Made by a program: the position numbers and the translations under genes. 64,000 nucleotides of DNA from Macrosoma leucophasiata (lineage: Eukaryota; Arthropoda; Insecta; Lepidoptera; Hedylidae), in the NCBI GenBank assembly GCA_036365455.1, contig JAWQUS010000008.1, positions 12,879,501 through 12,943,500 of the forward strand, in the 5' to 3' direction. Below are positions 38,301-44,820 of this stretch, piece by piece; positions within the stretch are counted from its first letter, which is position 1; each line of letters opens with the position of its first letter. The notes beneath the pieces were generated by a model. The model worked only from the letters and a program-made list of their open reading frames with translations, ran no database searches and was not told the DNA's origin.

Positions 38301-38913
38301 TGAAAAATAGCTTATGACCTCATCTCTAATAGGTCATAGACTATTTTTATACCACTAAGGATATAAGATGTTCAGCTGTTCAGCTGTTCAGCCCGGAGTT
38401 CAACAGACTGGACAGATAATTATTTTATTAAATTAATGTCATGAATTCGTTTTGTGACGTTATTATTTTATATGTCCTGTGACTGCAAGTATCTATTGAA
38501 TAATTTTCTAAGATACGATTTATAACTCCTACATTTAAAATTTATGACTCGTAAGTTTACGATAATCGTAGGTAGGTATATGCTTAAACGAGGAGACATG
38601 GTTTCGGTGTTAGGTTGGAAAATCGATGGGTGTTGCAGATGCATTATTCGAAAGAGCCTACGGCAAGACATCCTGCTTATTGGTTTAGGTAAATGAGGTA
38701 GGAAACTAACATTCAACTGCAACAAAGCTATTGACTAGGTATCTACTTAGCGAAGGGTTGGTTCATATATTATCTACATACCAAATACACAATAAGTACA
38801 TATTTTAACCTACCATATAGTTTTATAAGTCCTCTGTACTGATTGATTTTATCCTTGATTATCCAATTTTCATCTTGCATTCCATGAATACGTACTTTAG
38901 CCGCAGATAACAT
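5388..38913 (-). CDS. ODAD3: Outer dynein arm docking complex subunit 3 (CCDC151-like), multi-exon gene model
   Basis: ODAD3/CCDC151 is a coiled-coil protein that helps dock outer dynein arms on axonemal doublets; in an insect it would act mainly in sperm flagella. I built the gene from exons 38913-38814, 35994-35795, 32541-32437, 32166-31996, 28253-28005, 24260-24115, 22414-22268, 10948-10797 and 5725-5558, plus a probable last exon from 5392. Every junction from exon 1 to exon 9 has AG/GT borders and a matching phase, giving about 479 residues. The predicted protein is charged, helical and heptad-like throughout, with no signal peptide or membrane segment. Blocks such as GDKQFLRNAFQEH followed by KRKQLDRIRYTKKKK, and KLEKEIKANMKERERTLK, follow the order of similar blocks in vertebrate CCDC151. 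Human ODAD3 is near 595 residues, so this version is shorter. Introns up to 11 kb are filled with transposons. The family call is from memory and untested by search; another axonemal coiled-coil protein such as CCDC63/114 is the main alternative. Confidence 0.68.
5558..5725 (-). CDS. ODAD3: ODAD3-like exon 9
   Basis: The exon begins with two bases completing Val from exon 8 after a TTGTACAG acceptor, then 55 codons (DKLVLNARQKLTVLMQ to KDEVVAEG) and one base before a GTAATG donor. If the donor were not used, the frame would stop 19 codons later in the intron. Confidence 0.66.
6103..6300 (+). repeat. Repeat A copy
   Basis: Copy with TTCCAGTGACGGAGCTCAC start and GTTCCAGTCAAGTGGT middle; right part degenerate. 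Confidence 0.7.
6735..6970 (+). repeat. Direct repeat D, left copy
   Basis: Starts AGAGCAACACGGGCCACCGG and includes GTGTGAGTTTCGAAGTAATA and GTTTTGCATCGGTAATTAAC. The same order recurs at 7490-8065 with about 350 extra bases inside. Confidence 0.65.
7490..8065 (+). repeat. Direct repeat D, right copy with insertion
   Basis: AGAGCAACACGGGTCACCGG opens the copy; the end part GTGTGAGTTTCGTAGAAATA and GTTTTGCATCGGTAATTGAC lies at 7960-8065. The intervening 7535-7900 holds a 95-codon minus frame I do not recognise. Confidence 0.6.
8311..9057 (-). repeat. Repeat element B, minus copy (ODAD3 intron 8)
   Basis: This is the reverse complement of 48583-49368 with small insertions and deletions. Its (TAA)n tract at 8311-8326 corresponds to the 3' tail. 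The conserved frame starting MIRQTL is present at 8861-8667 with few differences from the other copy. Confidence 0.8.
10797..10948 (-). CDS. ODAD3: ODAD3-like exon 8
   Basis: The exon has one base, 50 codons, then one base; the borders are CACCAG and G/GTATGT. It encodes YVQEKKKLRAELDAEER and ends MKTSLQQINQLLSSV. It lies 11.3 kb from exon 7 and 5.1 kb from exon 9, yet both junction phases match, which is strong support. It contains no ATG-initiated open frame long enough to be listed by simple ORF calling. Confidence 0.7.
11815..12028 (+). repeat. Repeat A copy
   Basis: Well-preserved copy lacking the first ~70 bases; ends CATCAATGTGAACTGCATTC and TTGTGTGCCACTTCC. Confidence 0.75.
12162..12497. 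mobile_element. Foldback element with 100-bp inverted repeats
   Basis: Bases 12162-12261 are matched by the reverse complement at 12398-12497 with about four mismatches. The 136-bp loop contains a SINE tail (12317-12367, with TACCTCTGCCTATCCC and GGGGATTACAGGCGTG). There is no open frame. It lies in ODAD3 intron 7. Confidence 0.75.
12745..12787. repeat. Perfect 18-bp hairpin
   Basis: ACAAGATGACAACAAGTG and its complement, seven-base loop. Confidence 0.9.
13233..14033. mobile_element. Non-autonomous DNA transposon with TA target duplication
   Basis: Inverted ends AAGGTCTAGCCAGATAGTCG (left) and, in complement at the right, AAGGTCTGGCCAGACAGCCG enclose about 800 bp. TA flanks both. The ends are GC-rich (GTGGCGTGG) while the middle is AT-rich and non-coding. 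The sequence just left of it (13210-13228) resembles the right end of another copy, and a related lone end lies at 30600-30665. Confidence 0.65.
14284..14560 (+). repeat. RTE-tail-like repeat (copy 1)
   Basis: CTGACGAACTTCGTATCGCT, then ACACACAAAATTTTGTAATG and GGAGTATTGTTACAAACACT also occur at 50041-50215. Confidence 0.6.
14607..14790 (+). repeat. Dispersed repeat C (copy 1)
   Basis: Contains GTTTGACCCCTCGGTTGGCG and ends ACAGCTAGTA; matched at 62868-63036. Confidence 0.65.
15512..15716 (-). repeat. Repeat A copy
   Basis: Minus copy ending (plus strand) in AGCTGGAGCTCTACCATTAG; internally deleted. Confidence 0.7.
16048..16090. repeat. 20-bp hairpin
   Basis: GTTGCAAGTTGGCAATACCA pairs with 16071-16090 at 19 of 20 positions, loop TTG. 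Confidence 0.9.
16170..16312 (-). mobile_element. tRNA-headed SINE fragment
   Basis: Box B appears as CTGGTTCGATACC on the minus strand, next to AGCTGGCCACTACATTGACG; the body ATTACCAAACTCC matches that of the SINE at 53619-53949. The tail is missing. Confidence 0.55.
17466..17539 (-). tRNA. tRNA-like sequence, probably pseudogene
   Basis: The minus-strand 74-mer has a box A-like TAGCTTGGTGGTAA and a perfect T-arm GCAGG-TTCGATT-CCTGC. The acceptor ends pair at six of seven positions and a three-pair D-stem is possible. The anticodon arm does not form a clean five-pair stem with a seven-base loop, so a functional tRNA is unlikely; a SINE head or relic is more probable. Confidence 0.35.
18180..18325 (+). 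repeat. Repeat A fragment
   Basis: Degenerate central part with GCTTACCGCTAAATGGTACG just left of the hAT remnant. Confidence 0.55.
18997..19004 (+). promoter_or_regulatory. TATA box of the hAT transposase unit
   Basis: TATAAAAG lies 342 bases before the transposase ATG, in a locally GC-richer stretch. It is a near-perfect TATA box and suits transcription of the transposase leader. Confidence 0.5.
19339..20950 (+). pseudogene. hAT-family transposase, frame-disrupted
   Basis: The first 353 codons (19339-20400) are open. They hold a BED-type zinc finger (Cys69, Cys72, His89, His94), the catalytic block MDESTDVAG with Asp168, CTDGAMVMTGK with Asp224, and CILHRQALAMKQMP, all typical of the ZBED5/Buster branch. 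The frame is then lost near 20396. Similarity resumes in another frame (LNLSLQGKQTTVFQAYNK) after what looks like a small deletion, and shifts again near 20546 into a C-terminal piece that contains the dimerisation region (DFWCRIQDEYAMLGQMALDI). A TGA at 20948 replaces a likely Arg codon just before the end. The protein cannot be made intact. It lies in ODAD3 intron 7 on the opposite strand. Confidence 0.85.
21976..22031 (+). repeat. (GTCT)n microsatellite
   Basis: About 14 copies of GTCT with two single-base variants. It precedes TAGTTCCGGCTAATCTCGGT, an RTE-type tail sequence, as often seen in moth genomes. Confidence 0.85.
22128..22210. mobile_element. Short lepidopteran-type element with 26-bp inverted ends
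   Basis: ACTAGCTGCGCCCACGACTT at the left is answered by GAAGTCGCGGACACAGCTAG at the right; 23 of 26 bases pair. Similar CAGCTAGT ends occur at 14788, 21413, 24089, 45945 and 63030, and I regard them as RTE-type or MITE ends common in moths. Confidence 0.6.
22268..22414 (-). CDS. ODAD3: ODAD3-like exon 7
   Basis: The exon carries one base completing Arg from exon 6, 48 codons (LKEQRYQTERLMMQ to NVGQERTA), then two bases. The acceptor is ACTTTTTCTAG and the donor is CA/GTGAGT. A longer open frame extends upstream to 22617, but that part is intronic and holds a short 9-bp tandem repeat near 22494-22518. Confidence 0.7.
23655..23845 (+). repeat. RTE-tail-like repeat
   Basis: TACTAGCGGCCCGCCCCGGC then TTCGCCCGCG, and the end GTGACACGAGATTTATATAT, form a very common arthropod repeat. 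Confidence 0.65.
24115..24260 (-). CDS. ODAD3: ODAD3-like exon 6
   Basis: The exon has 48 codons plus two bases, with a CTGAATAG acceptor and an AG/GTAAAC donor. The peptide starts EATNLDDLYEDADAG and ends ATLVSSFDQILL. The acidic start followed by a FDQILLR motif is like the C-terminal half of CCDC151 proteins. An open frame on the opposite strand here is a shadow. Confidence 0.68.
25322..25543. repeat. Pair of strong inverted repeats in ODAD3 intron 5
   Basis: GCTTCATACATTGTAGAAA at 25322-25340 is followed by a near copy and then by its exact complement at 25362-25380. A second, perfect 25-bp pair lies at 25451-25475 and 25519-25543 with a 43-base loop. Confidence 0.85.
26344..27615 (+). 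mobile_element. mariner-like transposon with inverted repeats, inactive
   Basis: Related inverted ends are visible: the left reads AGGTTGGGGAAAAAGTC and the right, in reverse, AGGTTGGGAAAAGAGTG; both continue into TTCGCATT-type sequence. TA dinucleotides flank both sides, the normal mariner target duplication. The interior encodes a broken transposase. It sits in ODAD3 intron 5, opposite in orientation. Confidence 0.88.
26526..27537 (+). pseudogene. mariner transposase (DD34D type), frame-disrupted
   Basis: An ATG at 26526 opens MSESNEEIRYNLKFYYKKGK, which is followed by an A-run and loss of frame where the first helix-turn-helix should be. A TGA at 26749 and further shifts near 26795 and 26960-27030 break it again. 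Between breaks the family is plain: WVPHELTERN, GDEKW (first catalytic Asp), FHHDNARPHTS (second) and YSPDLAPSDFHLF (third). The final 187 codons (26974-27537) are open. It resembles the mellifera/cecropia group of insect mariners; subfamily is my estimate. Confidence 0.87.
28005..28253 (-). CDS. ODAD3: ODAD3-like exon 5
   Basis: This is the longest exon, 83 codons in phase 0 at both ends. The acceptor is ATTTTTCCAG and the donor GAG/GTAAGA. It encodes DSSYFTVVLEALKVDC, then MEYLDDRKFEFNKLEKEIK and KERERTLKLVRREV. This part best resembles the central coiled coil of CCDC151. Confidence 0.76.
28296..28742 (+). repeat. Repeat A copy with insertion
   Basis: Both ends of repeat A are present. About 180 bases (28373-28550) interrupt it and are flanked by ATTCAGC on both sides, suggesting a 7-bp target duplication. 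Confidence 0.6.
29098..29490 (+). repeat. Repeat A copy with nested SINE piece
   Basis: Start TGGTGGTAGAATTCTAGTTA and end CCATGTGAACTTCATGCTTG are visible, interrupted at about 29258-29385. Confidence 0.6.
29258..29385 (+). mobile_element. Degenerate tRNA-headed SINE fragment nested in repeat A
   Basis: GTGAGACCGTTTGATTTAAA followed by a pyrimidine-rich tail resembles a mutated head of the 39562 family. It interrupts a repeat A copy at 29098-29490. Confidence 0.4.
30345..30420 (+). repeat. Short tandem repeat of about 22 bp
   Basis: Three to four copies of an AACACCACCTG-TTTTGGCA-like unit with small changes. Confidence 0.6.
30567..30960. mobile_element. Inverted-repeat element with internal hairpin
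   Basis: The ends TAGAGATGCTACGAATA and, in complement, TAGAGTTGCAACGAATA enclose 394 bp. Inside, 30901-30917 and 30929-30945 form a perfect 17-bp inverted repeat, TAGTGATTTGGCCGAAT. A GC-rich end of the 13233-14033 family is nested at 30600-30665. No clear target duplication was found. Confidence 0.5.
31222..31556 (+). repeat. 8-bp minisatellite, (ACAGAGGG)n
   Basis: About 30 tandem copies of an 8-bp unit run almost unbroken to 31455, then diverge into GACTGAGG/GATTGAGG variants and return. The array opens with three units in reverse orientation (31198-31221), so its head is a palindrome. All three frames are open on both strands because of the unit, giving apparent proteins that are not genes. 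It lies in ODAD3 intron 4. Confidence 0.95.
31769..31850 (+). repeat. Repeat A 5' fragment
   Basis: Only the first ~80 bases, very close to consensus (GACGGAGCTCGCGGGCGTAG). Confidence 0.7.
31996..32166 (-). CDS. ODAD3: ODAD3-like exon 4
   Basis: The exon has 57 codons, phase 0 at both ends. The acceptor is TTAAAATTTCAG and the donor is AAG/GTACGC. It encodes LESAELRDRLLYEVGG and ends KVMYKKILDILKK. The 270-nt intron to exon 3 is the shortest clear intron of the gene. Confidence 0.74.
32437..32541 (-). CDS. ODAD3: ODAD3-like exon 3
   Basis: The exon has 35 codons in phase 0 at both ends, with a TACTTTCAG acceptor and a CAG/GTGTCT junction at the donor. It encodes KVLESIHQENFNKRKQ and then a lysine-rich helix. 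It is too short to stand out as an open frame, and was found by phase-guided reading between its neighbours. Confidence 0.72.
33610..33900 (+). mobile_element. RTE-type reverse transcriptase fragment
   Basis: Around 33640 the sequence reads as a decayed DYEKAFD-type RT block with a stop in it, followed by LQRCQIDKKYVEILRIVYGK and VISPKMFTTTLEDLL. These are RT motifs of the RTE clade in insects. The flanks at 32820-33360 may hold more of it but I cannot align them. The copy is dead and lies in ODAD3 intron 2. Confidence 0.68.
34504..34559. repeat. Perfect 25-bp hairpin
   Basis: Arms 34504-34528 and 34535-34559 are exact complements with a six-base loop (ODAD3 intron 2). Confidence 0.9.
35795..35994 (-). 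CDS. ODAD3: ODAD3-like exon 2
   Basis: The acceptor TTACAG precedes 35994 and a GTAAGA donor follows 35795. The exon starts with two bases completing an Asp codon from exon 1, then has 66 codons (RDRRIHEGDLARQKRR to TYMNSQAD). It is strongly basic and helical, and contains the GDKQFLRNAFQEH block that resembles the GDE-containing segment of vertebrate CCDC151. Confidence 0.72.
35995..38813. other. ODAD3 intron 1 (2.8 kb)
   Basis: Contains one repeat A copy; otherwise AT-rich sequence with no recognised feature. Confidence 0.5.
37911..38154 (-). repeat. Repeat A copy
   Basis: Nearly full-length minus copy in ODAD3 intron 1. Confidence 0.7.
38814..38913 (-). CDS. ODAD3: ODAD3-like exon 1 (start codon)
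   Basis: The start ATG is at 38913-38911. The exon encodes 33 residues starting MLSAAKVRIHGMQDENW and ends with one base (phase 1) before a GTAGGT donor. The frame stays open for 10 codons upstream of this ATG before a stop, with no other ATG, so this is the natural start unless an upstream exon exists. Confidence 0.6.
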
Positions 38914-41815
38914 TATTTTGAATGCTACTAAATATGAAGGTATAAATTATACGAATTTCTAACGTGTTACTTGACACGTTCGCTACAAATAAATAGGTAA
39001 ATAATTTAAATTATACTCCGAGTACGTATCTCTATTAGTTAATCTTGTTTATTTTTTTAGTACGCAAATGTCAACGAATATTTCAAATGATTCAATTTCG
39101 AGATTTTGAGGTATATTGACATGTCAAGTCAAATAAAATAAAAGATTTAAATAAGGCTAGGTTTGCATTGTGCATGTGTGCAACAACAGTGAAGTATTCA
39201 ACAAGAAATATATATAGTATATAATATAAGAATAATATTAGAGATATGGGGCTCTGCTGCACCAACCAATCTTAACCTGTCAAGGAACCTAAGGCCACCG
39301 GCGCCCAGACACAATTGAATTTCAATTGTCATATTTTTCTCTTGTCTGGAGGACTTAAACAATTACAAAGAACACAAAATTATAAAAACCTTATGTAAGT
39401 ACAAAAAAATGACTCCTACCCTTACCCTATACAAAAAAACAAATATATTTATCCTAAAACAATTATATGCATACACTACTTGCATACTCGTAAAAAATAC
39501 TAACAAATAAAATCCATACAGAGATTAATTAAACTAAACGAACTTTTTCGCTTAATCCCTTTTGACGACCGGGTTAGTCCAGTGGTGCGAGACCACCGTT
39601 TGATTCGAAGGGTCGCGGGTTTGATCCCCGCACCGGAACAAATATTTATTTCGGGACTGGGTGTTTGTGTATGTGTTGTATGTGTACAACGGCATCCACG
39701 ACACAGGTTTGAGTATTGAGTGTTTTTTTATAATCTAAGAAACACAAACAAAATAACACTCAGGTACACACCAACTCAGTCACTCAGGTCACACTACACT
39801 AAACTAATTTAGCGTTAGTTATTCTATCCGATGACAATTTTATTATTTTAATTAGTGCAATACTTTGTGTTTTGCTGTTTGCGTGAAATCTCAAATTTTG
39901 GTGGAAATAATTAGTTATTAGACATTTCCACCATTCTCTTCGTTTAGTTGGATGCTCACAGGGAGCAATGACAGTTTCATACTATCCTGTTGTTATTGCC
40001 CGCCAAAAACGAAAGTAAGCCTTTTCAAAGTAATCGGATAAAAAAGTGCAATATAGGTGTGATGTTTTAATCGTTCCTTTTAATAGTATGTGTTGTAATA
40101 TATATTTATAATATAAAGGTTTGGCATCATATCAAAATGACACAAATACAATTGTATGTACAACAATTATTGTATGTTGAGTGATATTTTTTTAATAAAT
40201 ATTTTATTCAAGTTTCTAATTTTGGTAATCTAATTTTGGTGATTTTGATGGTTAAAACACCATAATTACCAATAATTACCACATACCGTATGACAAGAAT
40301 TGTTTAGCTTCACCGAAAAGAAATGTAGTAGAATTACTTATACGTAGGACTGCACCGATCAGTTTACATAATATACATATTATTAAAACTTTTATACCTA
40401 TTAAAACTTTTACGTTTTTGTTGAGGTACGAAACTTGATAAAAAAATGTTTCACTCGGTAAACAGATAGGTGAAGGTTGGTCTAGATTCGAAGCCCCTAT
40501 ACAGGCAGAATTTTTATTGATAAACATTTTCGTTGTCGACTCCGCTGAGACGTGTAATAATTGGACTAGACTAGGATAATTTGAAGGGGTGGCTTGAATC
40601 CTTTCTGCGCTATCTAGCGCGCTTAATAGGTACCTATATGGAAAATTGGCGTGTTATATAGAAACACAGGATATTAAGTAAAGTTGATACATATTTCGGT
40701 AAAGACGTAGTTAGCCTTGTCTTTTCACCTTACATACTTACCTACTTGATACCTAATACGATTAATAGGATACGTAACTTCACGTAACTTCGTGAAATTA
40801 CGTATCTACCAGATTACGATGTTACCCATAACCATCAAATGGACTACTTTTGCAATTTATTTTCTGTTATTTAATATAAAAATACTGTCATTCATTAAAC
40901 TTGTAAAAGAGTTATCAGGCGAAGTTTTAAACATCAAACAAGTTCACGAGAATGATTCAAACATGAAATAAGTAATTTAGCCCGGATATCTTATACAGTG
41001 TAGATGGAACCTTGATGGAACTTATAAAAGTAAATATAACTTTTTTTTTAATAACTTAGTTGTCCAACTACATTAACTACATCCGCTTCGGTCTTTATTA
41101 ATTAACTGAAATAATCATCGACTAGGCCAAAAATAGGGCGAAATCAAAGTTTCTATGTGTAATGATGTTATTATAATGTATTTATTATATATATATTATA
41201 CCATTTTTATGTAGTTGACAATTGTCGTGTTCTTTCAATTATGTATATATCCATATTTCGCCAATAATTAACTTGCCTAAAACTTCTAAGTATTTTATAC
41301 GAACGATAAGTAGAAGTGGAATTACTGGAATTATCAATACACCTAACTACAAACTTGCGTTTTTATTTTTTATTATTCAAACTACTAATAACAACATTTT
41401 TCAAACGGTAAAACCATGGATTATGTACTTGTGGAGTAACGTTAACATTTACTGTGACTAGAAATAGACACCATTTTTACAAAAAATAACATGATACGTT
41501 AATCAAGGAATTTCATATAAACTTACATAACGAACGAACGATAATTTAAATAAAATAATAGTAGCCAAAATTTTAAGGTTCGTTACAGCGATTTCTCTGG
41601 ATTTATGTTTTATCTATTGCTTTGATATATTGTTTAAAACAAGTGCAACTTGTGTAACTATGTATCTGTGTCACAAGACATGACAATTTTCGTAAGAAAT
41701 CGAGATCCTTATGATTAGACTGAAATTAAAAGCAATTAAATGTAATTGTACAGTACTTTTTTTCTGAGGTACACACTTCAGTTACATTATAGGTACATTG
41801 CTACATACTATTACA
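38914..41815. other. Intergenic region upstream of ODAD3
   Basis: Only the SINE at 39562-39727 is recognised. The region must include the ODAD3 promoter and the CAP gene 3' UTR. Open frames near 40276-40527 and 41222-41461 look like chance. Confidence 0.45.
39562..39727 (+). mobile_element. tRNA-headed SINE, second family
   Basis: The head has GGTTAGTCCAGTGGTGCGAG (box A) and GCGGGTTTGATCCCCGC (box B). The tail TTTCGGGACTGGGTGTTTGT and ACGACACAGGTTTGAG follows, ending in a T-run. It is the only clear repeat in the 38.9-41.8 kb intergenic stretch. Confidence 0.7.
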
Positions 41816-42844
41816 TCACTTTGGTGATGGGATATCTGGGTCTCCTTCTACAGCACACAATGCTCTATGAGTGCGATCTCCACAATGAGTTCCATGGGGA
41901 CAATTGCTGCACGTAGTACCGCCTTCATAAATAGGGAATCCGTCAATATTACCTGCCGGACCGTAATTACAAAACGTGTACGCTAAAATATTTGGTTCAT
42001 TCCGATTCTTATCAGCATTAAGAATACCACGATGCAAAGGAGATTCCTTTGAAGTGTACCGGACTTTAGTGGCAAAGTCTTCAAATCTTGTGGATTTTTC
42101 ACTAGTGAAACTTATTCTTTGTAATATATTTTCAGTGGTAGACGCAGATGTTACATTTTCTGTGCCTTCATGATGGTCAGACTGGAGTGTGCGTCGTTTG
42201 CGAAACAAGGAACAAGAAGGTTTCTTTGCCGTACAGAGAGCCTGTGAACAGCCTAGTCTCCAGGTGGAAGCCCAAGCAGCAGCTGAGTACCAATGAGAGT
42301 TGCATCCGCCTGAACCGCTGCAATTGCTCAATCTAAATGACCAAACTTGTTCTGGAGGCAATACCCGTGATCCTGAAAACCATGCACCGACAGCATCAGC
42401 TAGCAGCTGCGCTTCCGTCACCCTTGGCACCAGTGGCCGTACGTCCATGTTTTGTAAGACATTGAACCTAATTGTGTTTCTACATTCGTCATGTCTTTTC
42501 TGACACTGACGTGCCCACACCTCTGCCATCTCCTCCAGCTCATAATCCCAATACATCTTTCGCATATTTGTAGCTGGCGAATGTCCTGCTTCCAATCCCA
42601 TAGCAATATTATCTCTATGCCTATTGTGCAATAGTAATATTTGATACCTCATCCAAGTGGTCATGCCGGAAGCGTAGAGTCTTGGACTCTGCTTATTGAT
42701 GGCGACACACATCGTATGCTGATTATTTAGAGAACAATCTGGATGGTGACAGTAATCTTCAAATTTATCAGTTGTATTAAAAGTATCACAAAATATAAAT
42801 CCTAATGTAAATATGCTCAAAAGATTATGTAGAAATATATTCAT
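41816..42844 (-). CDS. Secreted CAP/SCP-domain protein (antigen 5-like), single exon
   Basis: This 342-residue protein belongs to the CAP superfamily (CRISP, antigen 5, PR-1), secreted cysteine-rich proteins whose functions vary. A hydrophobic N-terminus (about residues 3-19) looks like a signal peptide. CAP features appear in order: HNRHRDNIAMG with His73, WDYELEEMAEVWARQC with a Glu at 102, H184 in CNSHWYSAAAWAST, then RLGC, and finally YTFCNYGPAGNI (289-300). A Cys-rich tail CSNCPHGTHC closes it. Between the RLGC motif and YTFCNY is an unusual insertion of about 80 residues, Ser/Thr- and charge-rich, where relatives have a short link. The reading frame has no intron or break, which could mean a retrogene or an intron-poor lineage-specific copy. 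It is divergently paired with the membrane protein gene at 43378. The specific subfamily and tissue are unknown. Confidence 0.88.
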   Translation of the reverse strand: MNIFLHNLLSIFTLGFIFCDTFNTTDKFEDYCHHPDCSLNNQHTMCVAINKQSPRLYASGMTTWMRYQILLLHNRHRDNIAMGLEAGHSPATNMRKMYWDYELEEMAEVWARQCQKRHDECRNTIRFNVLQNMDVRPLVPRVTEAQLLADAVGAWFSGSRVLPPEQVWSFRLSNCSGSGGCNSHWYSAAAWASTWRLGCSQALCTAKKPSCSLFRKRRTLQSDHHEGTENVTSASTTENILQRISFTSEKSTRFEDFATKVRYTSKESPLHRGILNADKNRNEPNILAYTFCNYGPAGNIDGFPIYEGGTTCSNCPHGTHCGDRTHRALCAVEGDPDIPSPK

Positions 42845-43377
42845 TGCTATTCAATTCAGATAGCATGTCAAATAAAATTATCATCATGACATATAGAAAG
42901 ATCACAATATTTCATTTCAGACAACTTCTAGACAACATAAAGAGTATCATACAATTTTAATAACCGAAGGATGACAGAGATCTCCTCTTATCTTCAAATA
43001 ATCTTTAAAGAGATTTCAGTAATATATTGCGAATTCCCAAGTGGAAAACATAAGAGCAAAATATTCTCACGTTCCTACCTGAGTAAATCAGATTAGGCAC
43101 AGAAGAACAAAAACAAACTATTACAAGATTGTGTATCTCTGGATTATGGGCTGTTTTGGGGGTATTTGACAGTCTGGCCAATCTGGCAGAAAAGTCAAGT
43201 CAAAACATTTTTTACATGTTGCTCAAGAAATTTTTATTTTTAACATTTACATGTTATAATATATCTTAAACCTATTTACAATACCTATAAGATGTAAAAT
43301 ATGTTTTTATATAGATGCTGAATATTCGATTGAAATTAAGTAGATGCAGCATGATATTAGCATAATACAAAAGAAAT
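42845..43377. promoter_or_regulatory. Divergent intergenic region between CAP and tetraspan genes
   Basis: This 533-bp gap separates two start codons pointing away from each other, so it must hold both 5' UTRs and promoters if both genes are transcribed. It is AT-rich and free of the dispersed repeats common elsewhere, which fits functional constraint. No precise promoter element is certain. Confidence 0.4.
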
Positions 43378-43749
43378 ATGGGATACAAGCTGGTACAAAT
43401 GTGTTTACGTGGATTAACTTTTGCATTGATGATATTGGGATTCTATTTCAATTCAGAATCTACTAATTTAACGGATTTTGATATTTTTTTTATCACCGGT
43501 GTTTATGGTGGATATACCATTGTGACATTAGGCCTGCTCATCGAAGCTGGTCTGCATATGAACTCTGATAAGTTTGTGGAAGCCTCATTTCTGATTACGG
43601 GTATTATGTTGAATTTTGCGTCGGCTGTTCTATCCTGCATCGAGTTCTACGCAACATCTCATAAAACTTTGTTGATGAATATGGGTGCAGTATCCGTTTT
43701 GAGCATTATATTCTATGTCACTGATATGGTACTTTTATATATTGCGTAA
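43378..43749 (+). CDS. Small four-helix membrane protein, function unknown
   Basis: An intact 123-codon frame encodes a small hydrophobic protein. Four membrane helices are apparent, near residues 9-25, 37-57, 67-88 and 97-121, with short polar links such as NSESTNLTDFD and EAGLHMNSDK. There is no cleavable signal peptide distinct from helix 1, and no motif I recognise; the layout recalls insect MARVEL-like or other tetraspan proteins but this is only a shape comparison. Codon use is even and there is no stop or shift, so I consider it a real single-exon gene. It is divergent from the CAP gene with about 530 bp between starts. A TATATAG stretch near 43308 could be a TATA box. Confidence 0.6.
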   Translation: MGYKLVQMCLRGLTFALMILGFYFNSESTNLTDFDIFFITGVYGGYTIVTLGLLIEAGLHMNSDKFVEASFLITGIMLNFASAVLSCIEFYATSHKTLLMNMGAVSVLSIIFYVTDMVLLYIA

Positions 43750-44820
43750 TATATAATTCCTCATGATAAGATATGTTTTAATCACCCACCCTAAGCATAT
43801 ATCTTCGTCGTAGGGTAGTGAACTCTGGTAACTTTAACAATGACAAAAATACGCTGGTGCTACACAATCTGCAGTACCTAACTCTTAAAGTCAATTTCAC
43901 TGTTATTAGGTATTTGACAATAACCGTAATCTTAACAAATATTTTGGTACAACCAAACCTCAGATAAACTAGGTAGCTGACCCGACGAGTTTTGTACCGC
44001 CATAAAATATGACGTCGGGCGGTGATGACCCCATCGCCCACTAGCGGAAGAATTCCTTTCTGGCGGAGAGTAGTGCAGTCGGTCCACCGAACAATGGCGG
44101 TCAAACCAAGCAGCGTCCCGCGTAAAATTGCTGCCACTGCGATCGCCAAGCCGCAAGCCAAGTGTGGCGATTATGGCATTTGCCACCAATGACACACAAT
44201 ATATTATCACGTATTGTAATAATCTAAACTTTATGAAAAATTCTTTCAGTGTTAGACAGTCCATTTATTGAGGAAGGCTTTAGGCTATATATCATACGCT
44301 AAGACCAATAGGAGCGGAGCACCAAAGAAGAATGTTTCAAAATCGGGGGATTTTTTTCCTATTGAGAGCTTTCACTGCGTGCGCTGCGTAAACGGTAAAA
44401 GTTTCACAAAAATCATATATTACAGGCATAGATTACAGGTTTTTTTCCCTTCAAAAGTTCTAAAAAAAGTTCGCGACAGCATATGTCTATCTTTTAACGT
44501 GAGCTCAATATAAGCTTTTTTATGCTAAACAAAGTTGTTCCAAAATAACGCATTATTTGCGAAGGTGTTTTTATAAACATGATATTAATCCTTATCGAAA
44601 TAAATATGTTATTCATCACAAGTATTTAATTTAAAACGAAATTGCCCTTTACTTCATTCGATTTAAATCAATATCTTGGGAGATATCACAGTTTTAAATA
44701 ACACTAATCACAGCAAAATAATGATTGAGCACTGCCCGCACAATGTACAGAGGCGGCCAGCAGTCATGAGGGGCAGGGCGGTGGAAAGCTGAAGAGTTTT
44801 TTGTGTAAATAATGTAATTA

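Noticed and set aside
41976..42606. Plus- and minus-strand frames inside the CAP gene
   Set aside because: Shadows of the intact 342-codon frame.
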